Origin: Clostridia bacterium
GTDB taxonomy: Bacteria > Bacillota > Clostridia > Christensenellales > Borkfalkiaceae
Direction: 5' to 3'
Assembly (NCBI GenBank): GCA_900771345.1
Contig: CAAGNQ010000010.1
Span: 1-64,000 of the forward strand
Length of the DNA: 64,000 bases
Shown: positions 8,212 through 16,689 of the stretch, one piece after another
Layout: every line of letters begins with the position of its first letter
Position numbering within the stretch: position 1 is the stretch's first letter
Program-made: the position numbers and the translations under genes
Notes under the pieces: model-generated
Database searches by the model: none
Told to the model about the DNA's origin: nothing
Seen by the model: the letters and a program-made list of their open reading frames with translations, nothing else

Positions 8212-9225
8212 TTATTTATCGTACCCATTAGGGTTTTTAAGTTGCCAATTGAGTGCAGACGAACACATATCGTCAAGCGTTTTTTCTGCCTTAAATCCTA
8301 AAACCTCGTATGCGTAAGACGGGTCGGCATAGCACTCGTCAATATCGCCTGGACGGCGTGGCATAATCTTATACGCAATCTTTTTGCCACACGCTTTTTC
8401 AAAAGCCTTAACCATATCTAAAACGCTATAGCCTTTGCCTGTGCCTAAATTTACTACTAATAGTCCTGGATTTGACGCAAGTTTATTAACTGCTAGCACG
8501 TGGCCTTTAGCAAGGTCAACAACGTGGATATAATCTCTAACCCCCGTGCCGTCAGGAGTATTATAATCGTCACCAAATACGCCGAGATATTCTCTTTTGC
8601 CAACGATAACTTGCGTTATATACGGGCAGAGATTATTCGGAATGCCTTTAGGATCTTCACCGATAAGCCCCGATTCGTGTGCACCAACAGGGTTAAAATA
8701 TCTAAGTATAGCAATGTTAAAGGTTGGGTCTGATTTAAATAGGTCTTTTAATATATACTCGATAAACAACTTCGTACTGCCGTAAGGATTAGAAGTAGAT
8801 AAAGGGAAATCCTCCCTAATAGGCACGCTTTTAGGCTTGCCGTAAACGGTTGCCGAGGACGAAAAAACGAGGTTTTTAACATTATGCTCACGCATTGCAA
8901 AACATAAAACCAAAAGCCCTTCAATATTGTTTTCATAGTACTCAAGAGGTTTTTCACAAGACTCGCCAACGGCTTTAAGCCCAGCAAAGTTTATGACGGC
9001 GTCAATCTTGTTTTCAGTAAAGATTTTATCGAGAATTTTTCTATCACGAATATCCCCCTCGTAGAACTTAATCTTTTTGCCAGTAATCTCTTCCACCCTT
9101 TTAATAGACTCGAACTTGCTGTTCATAAAATTATCAATACAAACTACGCTATGCCCAGCGTTTAGAAGTTCAACTGAAGTGTGCGAACCGATATATCCAG
9201 CACCACCTGTTACTAAAACGTTCAT
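8212..9225 (-). CDS. galE: UDP-glucose 4-epimerase
   Basis: 337 residues, normal length for the extended short-chain dehydrogenase family. The NAD-binding motif GGAGYIGSH is at residues 7-15. The catalytic Ser/Tyr/Lys are seen in FSSSATVYG (about S123) and NPYGSTK (Y148, K152). The C-terminal segment PRRPGDIDECYADP is typical of GalE. It interconverts UDP-glucose and UDP-galactose in the cytoplasm for Leloir metabolism and for surface polysaccharide precursors. It lies 54 nt downstream of the THUMP methylase gene on the same strand; no gal operon genes are nearby, so a role in envelope glycan supply is as likely as galactose use. Confidence 0.96.
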   Translation of the reverse strand: MNVLVTGGAGYIGSHTSVELLNAGHSVVCIDNFMNSKFESIKRVEEITGKKIKFYEGDIRDRKILDKIFTENKIDAVINFAGLKAVGESCEKPLEYYENNIEGLLVLCFAMREHNVKNLVFSSSATVYGKPKSVPIREDFPLSTSNPYGSTKLFIEYILKDLFKSDPTFNIAILRYFNPVGAHESGLIGEDPKGIPNNLCPYITQVIVGKREYLGVFGDDYNTPDGTGVRDYIHVVDLAKGHVLAVNKLASNPGLLVVNLGTGKGYSVLDMVKAFEKACGKKIAYKIMPRRPGDIDECYADPSYAYEVLGFKAEKTLDDMCSSALNWQLKNPNGYDK

Positions 9226-9279
9226 ATTTTTACCTTCCTAAATTAATTCATATATTAAGCAAAAAGCAAATTGCAATCC

Positions 9280-10452
9280 CTAATCGCTAACCGTAACCCC
9301 TGCTCTTGGCTTATTTGCATAATAATAGTAAAATCTGCACTCTTTATTAGAGTTATATAGTTTTCTATCCCTATCAGCCTTTTTGCCAAACAACCTCTCA
9401 AAGTTCTTGGCGCTCGTTATCACAAACGCCGACCAGTTATCTAGTTTATCATAGGCAAGCCGTAAAGATTTATAACACTGCTCAGCCTCTTTAATATCAT
9501 AAACCCTCTCTCCATACGGAGGATTTGTAACAATCGTGCCGTACTTTAGGTCGGTTGAAAAATTCTTAACGTCTTTAACTTCAAACCGAATTTTGTCACT
9601 AACCCCTGCTTTTTTAGCATGGTAAGTTGCTATCTTTACGGCTTTGGGGTCGATATCCGACGCCAAAATATCAAGTTTAATATTTCTTATTTCCTTATCT
9701 TTTGCCTCTGAAAATGCCTGGTCATAATAAGTACTGCTAAAATTCTTCCAGTCACAAAAGGCAAAGCGCCTGCCTATCCCACTAGCAATATTTAAGGCAA
9801 TTCTAGCCGCCTCAATAGCAATCGTGCCCGAGCCACAGAAGGGGTCGGCAAACGGTCTTTCCCCATAAAAGTCACTTAGTAGCAAAAGCGCCGACGCCAA
9901 AGTTTCCTTAATAGGCGCAATACCAACTAAATCACGATATCCTCTTTTATGAAGCCCAGCCCCACTCGTATTTAATAAAATAGAGCAGTTGTCCTTAAAA
10001 AGTGAAAATTCAACCTCGTAAGTTTCCTCTCTCTCTAATAGCCTGCCTAACTTAAATTTTTGAGTAAGTCTATCTACTATTGCCCTTTTCACTATACTCT
10101 GGCAGGCAGAAACAGCAAAAATTTTGCTCTTAACGCACTTGCCGTTTACAAGAATTTTGCCGTTGGGATTAATATAATCTTCAAAGTTTATACTTTTAAC
10201 CCCATCGAACAAATCATCAAAAGAAAAAACGGGAAATTCCTTAAGTTTTATATACACTCTGTCTGCCGAGCGAAGATTGATATTAAGCCTCGCCACGTCA
10301 AGAGGAGTGCCCCAAAAACAAAACCCACCGTTTATAGCAGGAATATTCTCATAGCCTAGCCTACTAAGTTGGGTTTTAACCACTTTCTCCACGCCCGACG
10401 CACAGGTTACTACTATTTCAAATTGTGTAGGATAATCATTAAAAGTATTCAT
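9280..10452 (-). CDS. THUMP-domain RNA methyltransferase (RlmL/YpsC family)
   Basis: 390 residues. The N-terminal part (about 10-165) is a ferredoxin-like plus THUMP RNA-binding module that opens with EIVVTCASGVEKVVKTQL. A class I SAM-dependent methyltransferase domain follows. The substrate-recognition motif LHKRGYRD is at about 168, the SAM motif FADPFCGSGTIAIEAAR near 203, and the catalytic NPPYGERV motif near 310. The latter is the N2-guanine methylase type used for 23S rRNA m2G2445 by RlmL. It equals B. subtilis YpsC in size; the rRNA site itself is not shown by the sequence. The protein is cytoplasmic and acts during ribosome assembly. It reads divergently from the rnf operon. Confidence 0.9.
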   Translation of the reverse strand: MNTFNDYPTQFEIVVTCASGVEKVVKTQLSRLGYENIPAINGGFCFWGTPLDVARLNINLRSADRVYIKLKEFPVFSFDDLFDGVKSINFEDYINPNGKILVNGKCVKSKIFAVSACQSIVKRAIVDRLTQKFKLGRLLEREETYEVEFSLFKDNCSILLNTSGAGLHKRGYRDLVGIAPIKETLASALLLLSDFYGERPFADPFCGSGTIAIEAARIALNIASGIGRRFAFCDWKNFSSTYYDQAFSEAKDKEIRNIKLDILASDIDPKAVKIATYHAKKAGVSDKIRFEVKDVKNFSTDLKYGTIVTNPPYGERVYDIKEAEQCYKSLRLAYDKLDNWSAFVITSAKNFERLFGKKADRDRKLYNSNKECRFYYYYANKPRAGVTVSD

Positions 10453-10595
10453 ACGAGTTTATTTTAAACTATACAGAGAAATATTGCAAGCGTTTTTACC
10501 TAAACTGCAATTTTTAATTATGAGTTATAGTTTTTGCTTAACCTTATTAGTCAAATTTTTTATATTACAAATGAGGGCAAAACAATTGTTTTATA

Positions 10596-10624
10596 TTGAC
10601 ATCTTTACACTTGTAGTGTAAAAT
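10596..10624 (+). promoter_or_regulatory. Promoter of the rnf operon with internal palindrome
   Basis: TTGACA (10596-10601), a 17-nt spacer, and TAAAAT (10619-10624). Inside the spacer and overlapping the -10 box is a perfect inverted repeat, TTTACACTTGTAGTGTAAA (10604-10622), with a 5-nt centre. Within it TACACTTGTA matches the TACANNTGTA form bound by CopY/BlaI-type repressors. The promoter is clear; the operator is an inference from symmetry and position. Confidence 0.8.
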
Positions 10625-10646
10625 ATTTGTATGATGGGTGAGTATT

Positions 10647-11129
10647 TTGAATAAATTGATTTTCGATAAGGTTAGAAACTCAAAATCTTTCAACACTATA
10701 GATATAGTGCTCTACGGAGTAACCTTTATCATAATAACAGTGCTATTTATCATTTTCGTTATTCTTCCTCGCAATAATTCCTCTTTGGGTTTTAAGGTGG
10801 AAATAGATAACCAAAGGGTTTTAACTTACGAGTTCGAAAATAACCGTTATATAATAAACGAGAGTTTTGCTGATAAGGTTATCGTTCAAGAAAAAGACGA
10901 CGAGATTTTATTTTCTATCTATACTAATAAAAGTTTGGATAAGTTTAACGTCGTTTCGATAAATATTGCGCATAATAAGGCTAGGATTATTGACAGCAAC
11001 TGTTCGTCGTCAAAAGACTGCGTTCATTCGCCTGAGATTGAAAAAAGTGGTGCTGTAGTTTGCGCTCCTCACAAACTTACCCTTTCACCACTAGTCGGTG
11101 GCAGTGCCGACCAGCCTATTACGGGGTGA
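10647..11129 (+). CDS. NusG-domain-II membrane-anchored protein of the rnf locus
   Basis: About 160 residues. One N-terminal membrane helix (VLYGVTFIIITVLFIIFVIL) is followed by an extracytoplasmic NusG_II domain. The conserved C-terminal pattern of this family is present: cysteines in NCSSSKDC and then VVCAPHKL. Such genes sit next to Gx-transporter and rnf genes in many clostridia, but their job is not established; electron transfer or FMN handling is a guess. Start choice: the promoter would place the transcript start near 10631. A TTG at 10647 with GGGTGAG just upstream fits better than a GTG at 10638, which would have almost no leader. This start is uncertain by three codons. Confidence 0.82.
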   Translation: MNKLIFDKVRNSKSFNTIDIVLYGVTFIIITVLFIIFVILPRNNSSLGFKVEIDNQRVLTYEFENNRYIINESFADKVIVQEKDDEILFSIYTNKSLDKFNVVSINIAHNKARIIDSNCSSSKDCVHSPEIEKSGAVVCAPHKLTLSPLVGGSADQPITG

Positions 11130-11133
11130 GATT

Positions 11134-11652
11134 ATGAAGATTATTAAAAAAATATCTTTGTGTGGAATTTTATCTGCATTTGCACTGCTATCCTTTATTT
11201 TGGAAAACCTATTCCCTCCACTATTTCTACCTGGAGCAAGGCTTGGAATATCAAACGTGTTTATATTACTATCTGCAATAGTTATAGGTTATAGATACGG
11301 GTTTTGCGCGCTTATTATTAAGAGCGTTCTAGGAAGTGTTTTTTCAGGGAATATTTCTGCGATAATATATTCTTTGCCAGCAGGACTTATTTCTTTAACG
11401 ATTGAACTAGTGCTTTTAAAGTTTACCACTTCGAGTTTAATCGCAATAAGCGTTTGTGGCTCAATGGTTAATATAACCGTGCAAAACTTTGCTTTTTGTT
11501 TAGTAACCCAAAGTTTTGAATATATGTCGTTTGTTCCATACCTCGCGCTAATAGGCAGTTTTAGTGGGCTTATGATAGGACTAGTAGTCTTATTTGCCCT
11601 AAAAAGAATTCCTTTATCTCTCGTTAGGGAGAATAATAAATTAATAGATTAG
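11134..11652 (+). CDS. Gx transporter family (HepI-like) membrane protein
   Basis: 172 residues with about five hydrophobic helices. The family signature near residue 35 is a Gly-rich segment, PGARLGISNVFILL, and the fold resembles ECF-type substrate-binding membrane components. Older databases name it heptaprenyl diphosphate synthase component I, a label not supported by mechanism. I chose the ATG at 11134: the GGGGTGAG ribosome site overlaps the stop of the NusG-II gene, whereas the GTG at 11098 lies inside that gene. It is in one operon with rnfC, whose ribosome site overlaps this stop codon. A role in delivering a cofactor precursor (for example a flavin) to the Rnf complex is possible but unproven. 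Confidence 0.85.
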   Translation: MKIIKKISLCGILSAFALLSFILENLFPPLFLPGARLGISNVFILLSAIVIGYRYGFCALIIKSVLGSVFSGNISAIIYSLPAGLISLTIELVLLKFTTSSLIAISVCGSMVNITVQNFAFCLVTQSFEYMSFVPYLALIGSFSGLMIGLVVLFALKRIPLSLVRENNKLID

Positions 11653-11663
11653 GAGAATTTACT

Positions 11664-12959
11664 TTGAAAATCAGAAAAGGCAAAAATTATCCTTACGGCA
11701 TTCACGTCAAGGATATGAAAAAACTTACAAGCGACCTTGCTATTGAATATATGAAAGCGCCACCTAAGGTGTACGTTAGCCTTAGTCAGCATATAGGCGC
11801 ACCTGCCATTCCCGTCGTTACGGTTGGTGATTCGGTTAAAAAAGGTCAATTAATCGGGGAAGCAAGTGGGGCAATCTCTGCTAACGTTTTCTCCCCTGTT
11901 TGTGGAACGGTTGAGGCTATTGACGAGCTTATTAACGGACTTGGGCAGAAACAAAAACATATAGTTATTAATAATAACGGAGGCGACGAGCAAGTTTTCT
12001 TTGACGATATGGTTGACTTCTCTCCGTCAGCACTCATTGAAAGAATTAAGCTGGCAGGTATCGTTGGGCTTGGTGGCGCAGGTTTTCCTACTGCCGTTAA
12101 ACTTATGCCAAAAACACAACTTGATTATTTAATCATCAACGGCGCAGAGTGCGAGCCTTACCTAAACTGCGACAATAGGCTTATGATTGAGCGCACTGAC
12201 GATATTTATAAGGGAATAAAATACGTTGCAAGGGCGTTAAACCTTGATAAAATCATTATAGGTATCGAAGCAAACAAACCCAAAGCCATCGAGGCGTTTA
12301 AGAGGTTTAATGATTTAGACGTCGTGGTGCTTAAAAAGCAATATCCTATGGGTAGCGAAAAGCATCTTATATACTGCACTACGGGCAGAAAAGTTCCAAC
12401 GGGCAAAATGCCGTTTGACGTTGGGTGTTGTGTTCAAAATATTAAAACGATGATTGCCTGCTACGAGGCTATCGATTTAAATATCCCTCTAACTGAAACT
12501 TATATGACCGTTAGTGGAAACGGAATTAATCAGCCGAAAAACATTAAACTCGTTCTCGGCACGCCTTACACTGATATCGTTGAGTTTTGTGGTGGAATGA
12601 AAGAGGAAACGGTCAAACTGGTTGCAGGTGGACCTATGATGGGTAAGGCATTAGTGAGCGTTAATCATTATACGACCAAAACTGCATCTGGGCTTTTGCT
12701 TTTATTGGATAAAGAAACCGATTCAAACTCGCCAACGAATTGCATAAACTGTGCAAAATGCGCAAAAAACTGCCCTATGAGGCTAATGCCTATGTATATT
12801 GAAAGTTATGCGCTCGCCGGCGATTACGAAAATGCCAAAAAATACGGCGCTATGAATTGCATTGAGTGTGGTTCTTGCGCATATAACTGCCCTGCTAAAC
12901 GCTCGCTTGTTCAAAGTATTAGTATGGCGAAATCAAAAATAAAGGAGTTGAAAATATAA
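11664..12959 (+). CDS. rnfC: Rnf complex subunit C (NADH/4Fe-4S subunit)
   Basis: 431 residues. The N-terminal half has a biotinyl-lipoyl-like barrel (VTVGDSVKKGQLIGEA) and the NADH/FMN-binding domain with GIVGLGGAGFPTAVKL and INGAECEPYL, shared with complex I NuoF. Near the C-terminus two 4Fe-4S motifs appear, CINCAKCAKNCP and CIECGSCAYNCP. It docks NAD(H) on the cytoplasmic face of the ferredoxin:NAD+ oxidoreductase. Translation starts at a TTG: TAGGAG, overlapping the preceding stop, is 8 nt upstream, and the protein begins KIRKGKNYPYGIHV with no nearer ATG. It is the first rnf gene of the operon and overlaps rnfD by one base (TAATG). Confidence 0.97.
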   Translation: MKIRKGKNYPYGIHVKDMKKLTSDLAIEYMKAPPKVYVSLSQHIGAPAIPVVTVGDSVKKGQLIGEASGAISANVFSPVCGTVEAIDELINGLGQKQKHIVINNNGGDEQVFFDDMVDFSPSALIERIKLAGIVGLGGAGFPTAVKLMPKTQLDYLIINGAECEPYLNCDNRLMIERTDDIYKGIKYVARALNLDKIIIGIEANKPKAIEAFKRFNDLDVVVLKKQYPMGSEKHLIYCTTGRKVPTGKMPFDVGCCVQNIKTMIACYEAIDLNIPLTETYMTVSGNGINQPKNIKLVLGTPYTDIVEFCGGMKEETVKLVAGGPMMGKALVSVNHYTTKTASGLLLLLDKETDSNSPTNCINCAKCAKNCPMRLMPMYIESYALAGDYENAKKYGAMNCIECGSCAYNCPAKRSLVQSISMAKSKIKELKI

Positions 12960-13951
12960 TGAGTAGCCAAAAATTATATAAGTTTTCTTCCTCTCCTCAC
13001 GTAAAATCAAGTAGCAGTACCAAAAGGATTATGCTTGACGTTGTTATTGCACTACTTCCTGCAACCGTTATGGGCATAGTTTTGTTTGGTTTAAACGCCT
13101 TCTTGCTTATTGCAATCTCTCTTTTATCGGCTGTTGCTAGCGAATTCATCTACCTTTTAATTTGCAAAAAGACTTTTAGAGAAATTATAAATGGTTTTGA
13201 TTTCTCAAGCCTTGTAACAGGTCTTTTAATAGGTTTATCAATCGGTAGTCAAACCCCATTATATATTCCTATATTTGCAAGTGCTTTTGCAATTATAGTC
13301 GTAAAAATGATTTTTGGTGGAACAGGCAAAAACCTTGTAAACCCTGCAGTTACAGGAAGAATATTTATATTTATGTCTTTTACCTCCTTAATGACAAGTG
13401 GTTGGTCAAATCCGTCTATTCCCTCTCTTTCGGGCGATTTTATAACAACGGGTGCAACCGTTTTAGGTGGGCTTTTAGATTCAACCCTTCCATCACTTTC
13501 AAATATTGACCTTCTTCTAGGTTTTGGAGTTGCAGGCTGTATAGGAGAAACTTGCAAGGTAGCGCTTATTCTTGGAGGAGTTTATCTTGCTATAAGAAAG
13601 GTTATAAACATAGGCTATCCGATAATTTACATAGCAGTAACAGGATTATTTTCCGTCGCGTTAAACGGATTTGATTTTGCTTTATTCTTGCCGTCGATTT
13701 TGTCTGGTGGACTTATGCTTGGCGCTATATTTATGGCTACCGATTACACAACATCACCTAACACGACGCTCGGTAACGTTATTTATTTTATTCTTTTAGG
13801 TTTAGTAACGGCAGGGCTTAGAGTTGCAACAGGGTTAGAAGTCGTTTCATTTGCCATACTTCTTCTTAACCTTTTCGTGCCTCTAATTGATAAGTTCATA
13901 ATAAACCGTCCGTTTGGATATTTTAAGGCTAAAAAGCAAAAGGGGGAATAA
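12959..13951 (+). CDS. rnfD: Rnf complex subunit D (membrane FMN-binding subunit)
   Basis: 330 residues with about eight to ten membrane helices. The N-terminal SSPHVKSSSS segment is typical of the family. The covalent FMN acceptor is probably Thr167 in TTGATVLGG, the counterpart of the S/T-GAT motif. MFGGTGKNLVNPAV-type sequence (here IFGGTGKNLVNPAVTGR, about 118-134) and DYTTSPNTTLGN are also diagnostic. With RnfG and RnfE/A it moves electrons through the membrane and couples them to Na+ or H+ export. It is translationally coupled to rnfC (TAATG). The flavin-attaching ApbE transferase is not in this window. Confidence 0.96.
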   Translation: MSSQKLYKFSSSPHVKSSSSTKRIMLDVVIALLPATVMGIVLFGLNAFLLIAISLLSAVASEFIYLLICKKTFREIINGFDFSSLVTGLLIGLSIGSQTPLYIPIFASAFAIIVVKMIFGGTGKNLVNPAVTGRIFIFMSFTSLMTSGWSNPSIPSLSGDFITTGATVLGGLLDSTLPSLSNIDLLLGFGVAGCIGETCKVALILGGVYLAIRKVINIGYPIIYIAVTGLFSVALNGFDFALFLPSILSGGLMLGAIFMATDYTTSPNTTLGNVIYFILLGLVTAGLRVATGLEVVSFAILLLNLFVPLIDKFIINRPFGYFKAKKQKGE

Positions 13952-13953
13952 AA

Positions 13954-14556
13954 ATGTCAAAGATTTTTAGTAACGTTTGGATTAAATGTATTTCCTTCCT
14001 GCTTATCTTATCCGTTCTACTAAGTGGAGTTTTGGCAGTTTTAAACGAACTTCTCTACGTAACGCCTGAAGAAAGAACGAATAGAGCAATTAGCAAGATT
14101 TATGACGGCGCACAAATGAAGATTGAAAACACCGTACTTGATATCGACGCTGGTGATACGGCAATTGAATATGAGTTTGGCAGGATAAATAAACTTTATG
14201 AGATTGCAAACGAAAACGGCTCGGTGGACAAATTGTTCCAAACGACAGGCTTTAACGGATTTAAAAACGGCACGATTACACTCTGGGTTAAAGTTATATA
14301 TCAAAATGAAAAACTAGTTATTGACAAGGTTGTTCTAGAAAGTTACGACAAGCAAACGCTTATGAGCAAACTCGACTCAAATTATTACGGCGTTTTTTAT
14401 AAGGATATAACAAACGCGTATAAAAATGGCGAAATGTTTACTACTGATAACTATGGTGGGAATTTTTATAACCCTATTAGTGGTGCTACCTACTCTGCTG
14501 ACGCAGGCAACAACGCCGTTAACTGTGTTATTGCCTATATCGGAGGTGCAAAGTAA
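13954..14556 (+). CDS. rnfG: Rnf complex subunit G (extracytoplasmic FMN subunit)
   Basis: 200 residues. One N-terminal membrane anchor (ISFLLILSVLLSGVLAVL) is followed by an extracytoplasmic FMN-binding domain. The covalent flavin site is ISGATYSADAGN with Thr179, matching the [ST]-G-A-T motif to which ApbE attaches FMN. It receives electrons from RnfD on the outer face of the membrane. Ribosome site AAGGGGGA precedes the ATG by 7 nt, and the gene ends in TAATG, overlapping rnfE by one base. Length and motif position are normal for clostridial RnfG. Confidence 0.96.
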   Translation: MSKIFSNVWIKCISFLLILSVLLSGVLAVLNELLYVTPEERTNRAISKIYDGAQMKIENTVLDIDAGDTAIEYEFGRINKLYEIANENGSVDKLFQTTGFNGFKNGTITLWVKVIYQNEKLVIDKVVLESYDKQTLMSKLDSNYYGVFYKDITNAYKNGEMFTTDNYGGNFYNPISGATYSADAGNNAVNCVIAYIGGAK

Positions 14557-15197
14557 TGAAAACTAATATTAAGAAAATTGCTACTGACGGCATAATCACG
14601 AATAACCCAATCTTAAAACTAGTGCTTGGAACTTGCCCAACGCTAGCACTTACGACTGCAGCGTCAAACGGAATCGGAATGGGAGTTGCTGTAACCTTTG
14701 TTTTAATTTGCAGTAACCTTTTTGTTTCGCTACTTAGAAAAATCATACCTAATCAAGTGAGAATACCTGCATTTGTGTTAATTATTGCATCATTCGTTAC
14801 AATCGTTAGGCTTGCGCTAGATAAATTTTTGCCAAGTATTTACGAATCTTTAGGGCTATATCTTCCACTAATAGTAGTTAACTGTATAATACTTGCAAGG
14901 GCTGAAAGTTTTGCCAGCAAAAATTCACCCTTTGCGTCTGTTCTTGACGGTTTATTTATGGGAATAGGTTTTACTCTTGCACTAACCTTGATGGGCGCAT
15001 TTAGAGAAATTCTCGGTGCAGGCGCAGTATTTGGAATAAAACTTTGGGACTTTAAGATTGAGTTCTTCTCATCAAGTGCCGGCGCATTCTTTACTTTTGC
15101 ACTCTTTATTGCTCTCTTTAGTTTTATCACGAGTGTAATAAAACTGAAGAAAAAGAGAAAAAACGCTCAAATAAATCAAACTCAGGAGGCTAACTAA
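14556..15197 (+). CDS. rnfE: Rnf complex subunit E
   Basis: 213 residues, six predicted membrane helices. Recognisable family stretches are NPILKLVLGTCPTLALTT near residue 15, GLYLPLIVVNCIILARAE near 103 and LTLMGAFREILGAG near 140. RnfE and RnfA are paralogous inverted-topology proteins that bind a buried Fe-S cluster between them in known Rnf/Nqr structures; the pair of Cys in the conserved helices (GTCP and VNCI) is present here. It has a charged Lys-rich cytoplasmic tail. It is coupled to rnfG by TAATG and followed after 2 nt by rnfA. Confidence 0.96.
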   Translation: MKTNIKKIATDGIITNNPILKLVLGTCPTLALTTAASNGIGMGVAVTFVLICSNLFVSLLRKIIPNQVRIPAFVLIIASFVTIVRLALDKFLPSIYESLGLYLPLIVVNCIILARAESFASKNSPFASVLDGLFMGIGFTLALTLMGAFREILGAGAVFGIKLWDFKIEFFSSSAGAFFTFALFIALFSFITSVIKLKKKRKNAQINQTQEAN

Positions 15198-15199
15198 TT

Positions 15200-15805
15200 A
15201 TGGAATTTATAATGATTTTAGTTTCTGCCGTATTTATTAATAACTTCGTTGTAGTGCAATTTTTAGGAATTTGCCCTTTCCTTGGCGTTTCAAAAGATTT
15301 TAAGAGTGCACTAGGTATGGGGCTTGCCGTAACCTTCGTAATGGCAATAACCTGCTTAATCACCTATCCTATTTATACTTTTATTTTAGTACCTCTAGAA
15401 ATCGAATATATGGAAATAATAATCTTTATATTCGCTATCGCCTCTATCGTTCAGATGATAGAAATGGCTCTTAAAAAATATTCGCCAACCCTATATAATG
15501 CAATGGGAATTTATCTACCACTTATCACTACTAACTGTGCAGTTTTAGGTGTTGCCGAACTAGTTATCGACAAAGCGCAAATCGCTGGTTTAATCGGCAT
15601 AGAAGTTTCTCAAATGAGTTTAGGATTTGCAGTTTTATATGGGATTTTTGCTGGGCTAGGGTTTACTCTTGCAATAGTGCTTATGAGTGGGCTTAGAGAA
15701 AAAATCGCAAGACTTCCTATAAATAAGCATCTACAAGGCTTCCCGATTGCAATGATTGCCGCTTGTTTTATCGCTATGGCATTCTACGTGTTTGCTTTAG
15801 TGTAA
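15200..15805 (+). CDS. rnfA: Rnf complex subunit A
   Basis: 201 residues, six membrane helices. Diagnostic segments are FINNFVVVQFLGICPFLGVS near the N-terminus, GIYLPLITTNCAVLGVAE near 111 and LMSGLREKIARLP near 170. The paired cysteines in GICP and TNCA are those that hold the intramembrane Fe-S cluster together with RnfE. The ribosome site AGGAGG overlaps the end of rnfE. RnfA, RnfE and RnfD form the ion-translocating core. It lies directly upstream of rnfB with a 9-nt gap. Confidence 0.97.
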   Translation: MEFIMILVSAVFINNFVVVQFLGICPFLGVSKDFKSALGMGLAVTFVMAITCLITYPIYTFILVPLEIEYMEIIIFIFAIASIVQMIEMALKKYSPTLYNAMGIYLPLITTNCAVLGVAELVIDKAQIAGLIGIEVSQMSLGFAVLYGIFAGLGFTLAIVLMSGLREKIARLPINKHLQGFPIAMIAACFIAMAFYVFALV

Positions 15806-15814
15806 GGAGAAATT

Positions 15815-16630
15815 ATGAACGTTTTATTATCTTCAACAATAAACCTTAATACAGTATTAATAGTTATTGCAATAGTAGCAGTTTTAGCAGTTGTTTTCGG
15901 TGCGCTTATCGTTTTAATAAGTAAAATTTGTTTTGTTAAAGAGGACGAAAAGGTAAAGGCTGTTACCGAAAATCTAGCAGGCGCTAACTGTGGTGGCTGT
16001 GGCTATGCAGGCTGTGCTGATTTTGCTAAAGCGCTCGCTCAAGGCAAAGTTAAACTTGGTGATTGCAATGCTACTGCTAACTCGGCAAAAGAAGAGATTG
16101 CTAAAATTCTTGACATTCCGTATTCTTCTTCAGTTAAATCTTTTGCAGTAGTAAAATGCGCAGGAGGAACAAACTGTAAGGACAAATTTGAATACGTTGG
16201 AAACAGTGGCTGTGACGCTGAGAATTCATATCTTGGTGGCAGAAAATTATGCTCGGAAGGCTGTCTTGGTGGTGGCAGTTGTTTGCTTTCTTGCAAGGAA
16301 AACGCCCTTTATCTAAAAGAGGGCGTTGCAATGGTTGATAAAGCAATTTGTGGGGCTTGTGGCGCTTGCGTAAGGGCTTGTCCTAAAAACCTTGTTGAAC
16401 TTATTCCAGAAAATGCAAAAGTTTACGTTGCTTGTTCAACAAAATGCCGTGGCAAAGAAGTTATGAATACCTGCACCGTAGGTTGTATCGGCTGTGGGCT
16501 ATGTGCTAAAAACTGCCCGGAAAACGCGATAACCATGAAGGATAATCTTCCTGTTATCGATTACTCGAAATGTACGGGTTGTTTAACGTGTGCAGTAAAA
16601 TGCCCAAAAAAAACAATTAAAGAAATTTAA
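15815..16630 (+). CDS. rnfB: Rnf complex subunit B (ferredoxin-interacting polyferredoxin)
   Basis: 271 residues. An N-terminal membrane helix (LIVIAIVAVLAVVFGALIV) is followed by a 4Fe-4S domain with CGGCGYAGC, and then a cysteine-rich region with further 4Fe-4S motifs: CGACGACVRACP, CIGCGLCAKNCP and CTGCLTCAVKCP. It accepts electrons from reduced ferredoxin and passes them into the complex. It is the last gene of the operon and is followed 14 nt later by a strong terminator. The order C-D-G-E-A-B is the usual clostridial one. The complex conserves energy from ferredoxin oxidation as an ion gradient. Confidence 0.97.
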   Translation: MNVLLSSTINLNTVLIVIAIVAVLAVVFGALIVLISKICFVKEDEKVKAVTENLAGANCGGCGYAGCADFAKALAQGKVKLGDCNATANSAKEEIAKILDIPYSSSVKSFAVVKCAGGTNCKDKFEYVGNSGCDAENSYLGGRKLCSEGCLGGGSCLLSCKENALYLKEGVAMVDKAICGACGACVRACPKNLVELIPENAKVYVACSTKCRGKEVMNTCTVGCIGCGLCAKNCPENAITMKDNLPVIDYSKCTGCLTCAVKCPKKTIKEI

Positions 16631-16643
16631 GATAAAGAAAATA

Positions 16644-16684
16644 AAAAGTTGCTTATCAAGTTTTGATAAGCAACTTTTTTTTAA
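16644..16684. terminator. Bidirectional terminator between rnfB and yfcE
   Basis: A long near-perfect hairpin (aaagttgcttatca / tgataagcaacttt, 16645-16677) with A residues on the left and eight T on the right. It closes both the plus-strand rnf operon and the converging minus-strand operon that ends with yfcE. Confidence 0.92.
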
Positions 16685-16689
16685 TCGAT

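Noticed and set aside
9268..9292. Sequence resembling the ends of the 37-nt island repeat (AATCCCTAATCGCTAA) at the end of the methylase gene
   Set aside because: Only two short blocks match, the middle of the repeat is missing, and a similar word also occurs at the asd stop (about 50927). Chance or coding constraint is as likely.
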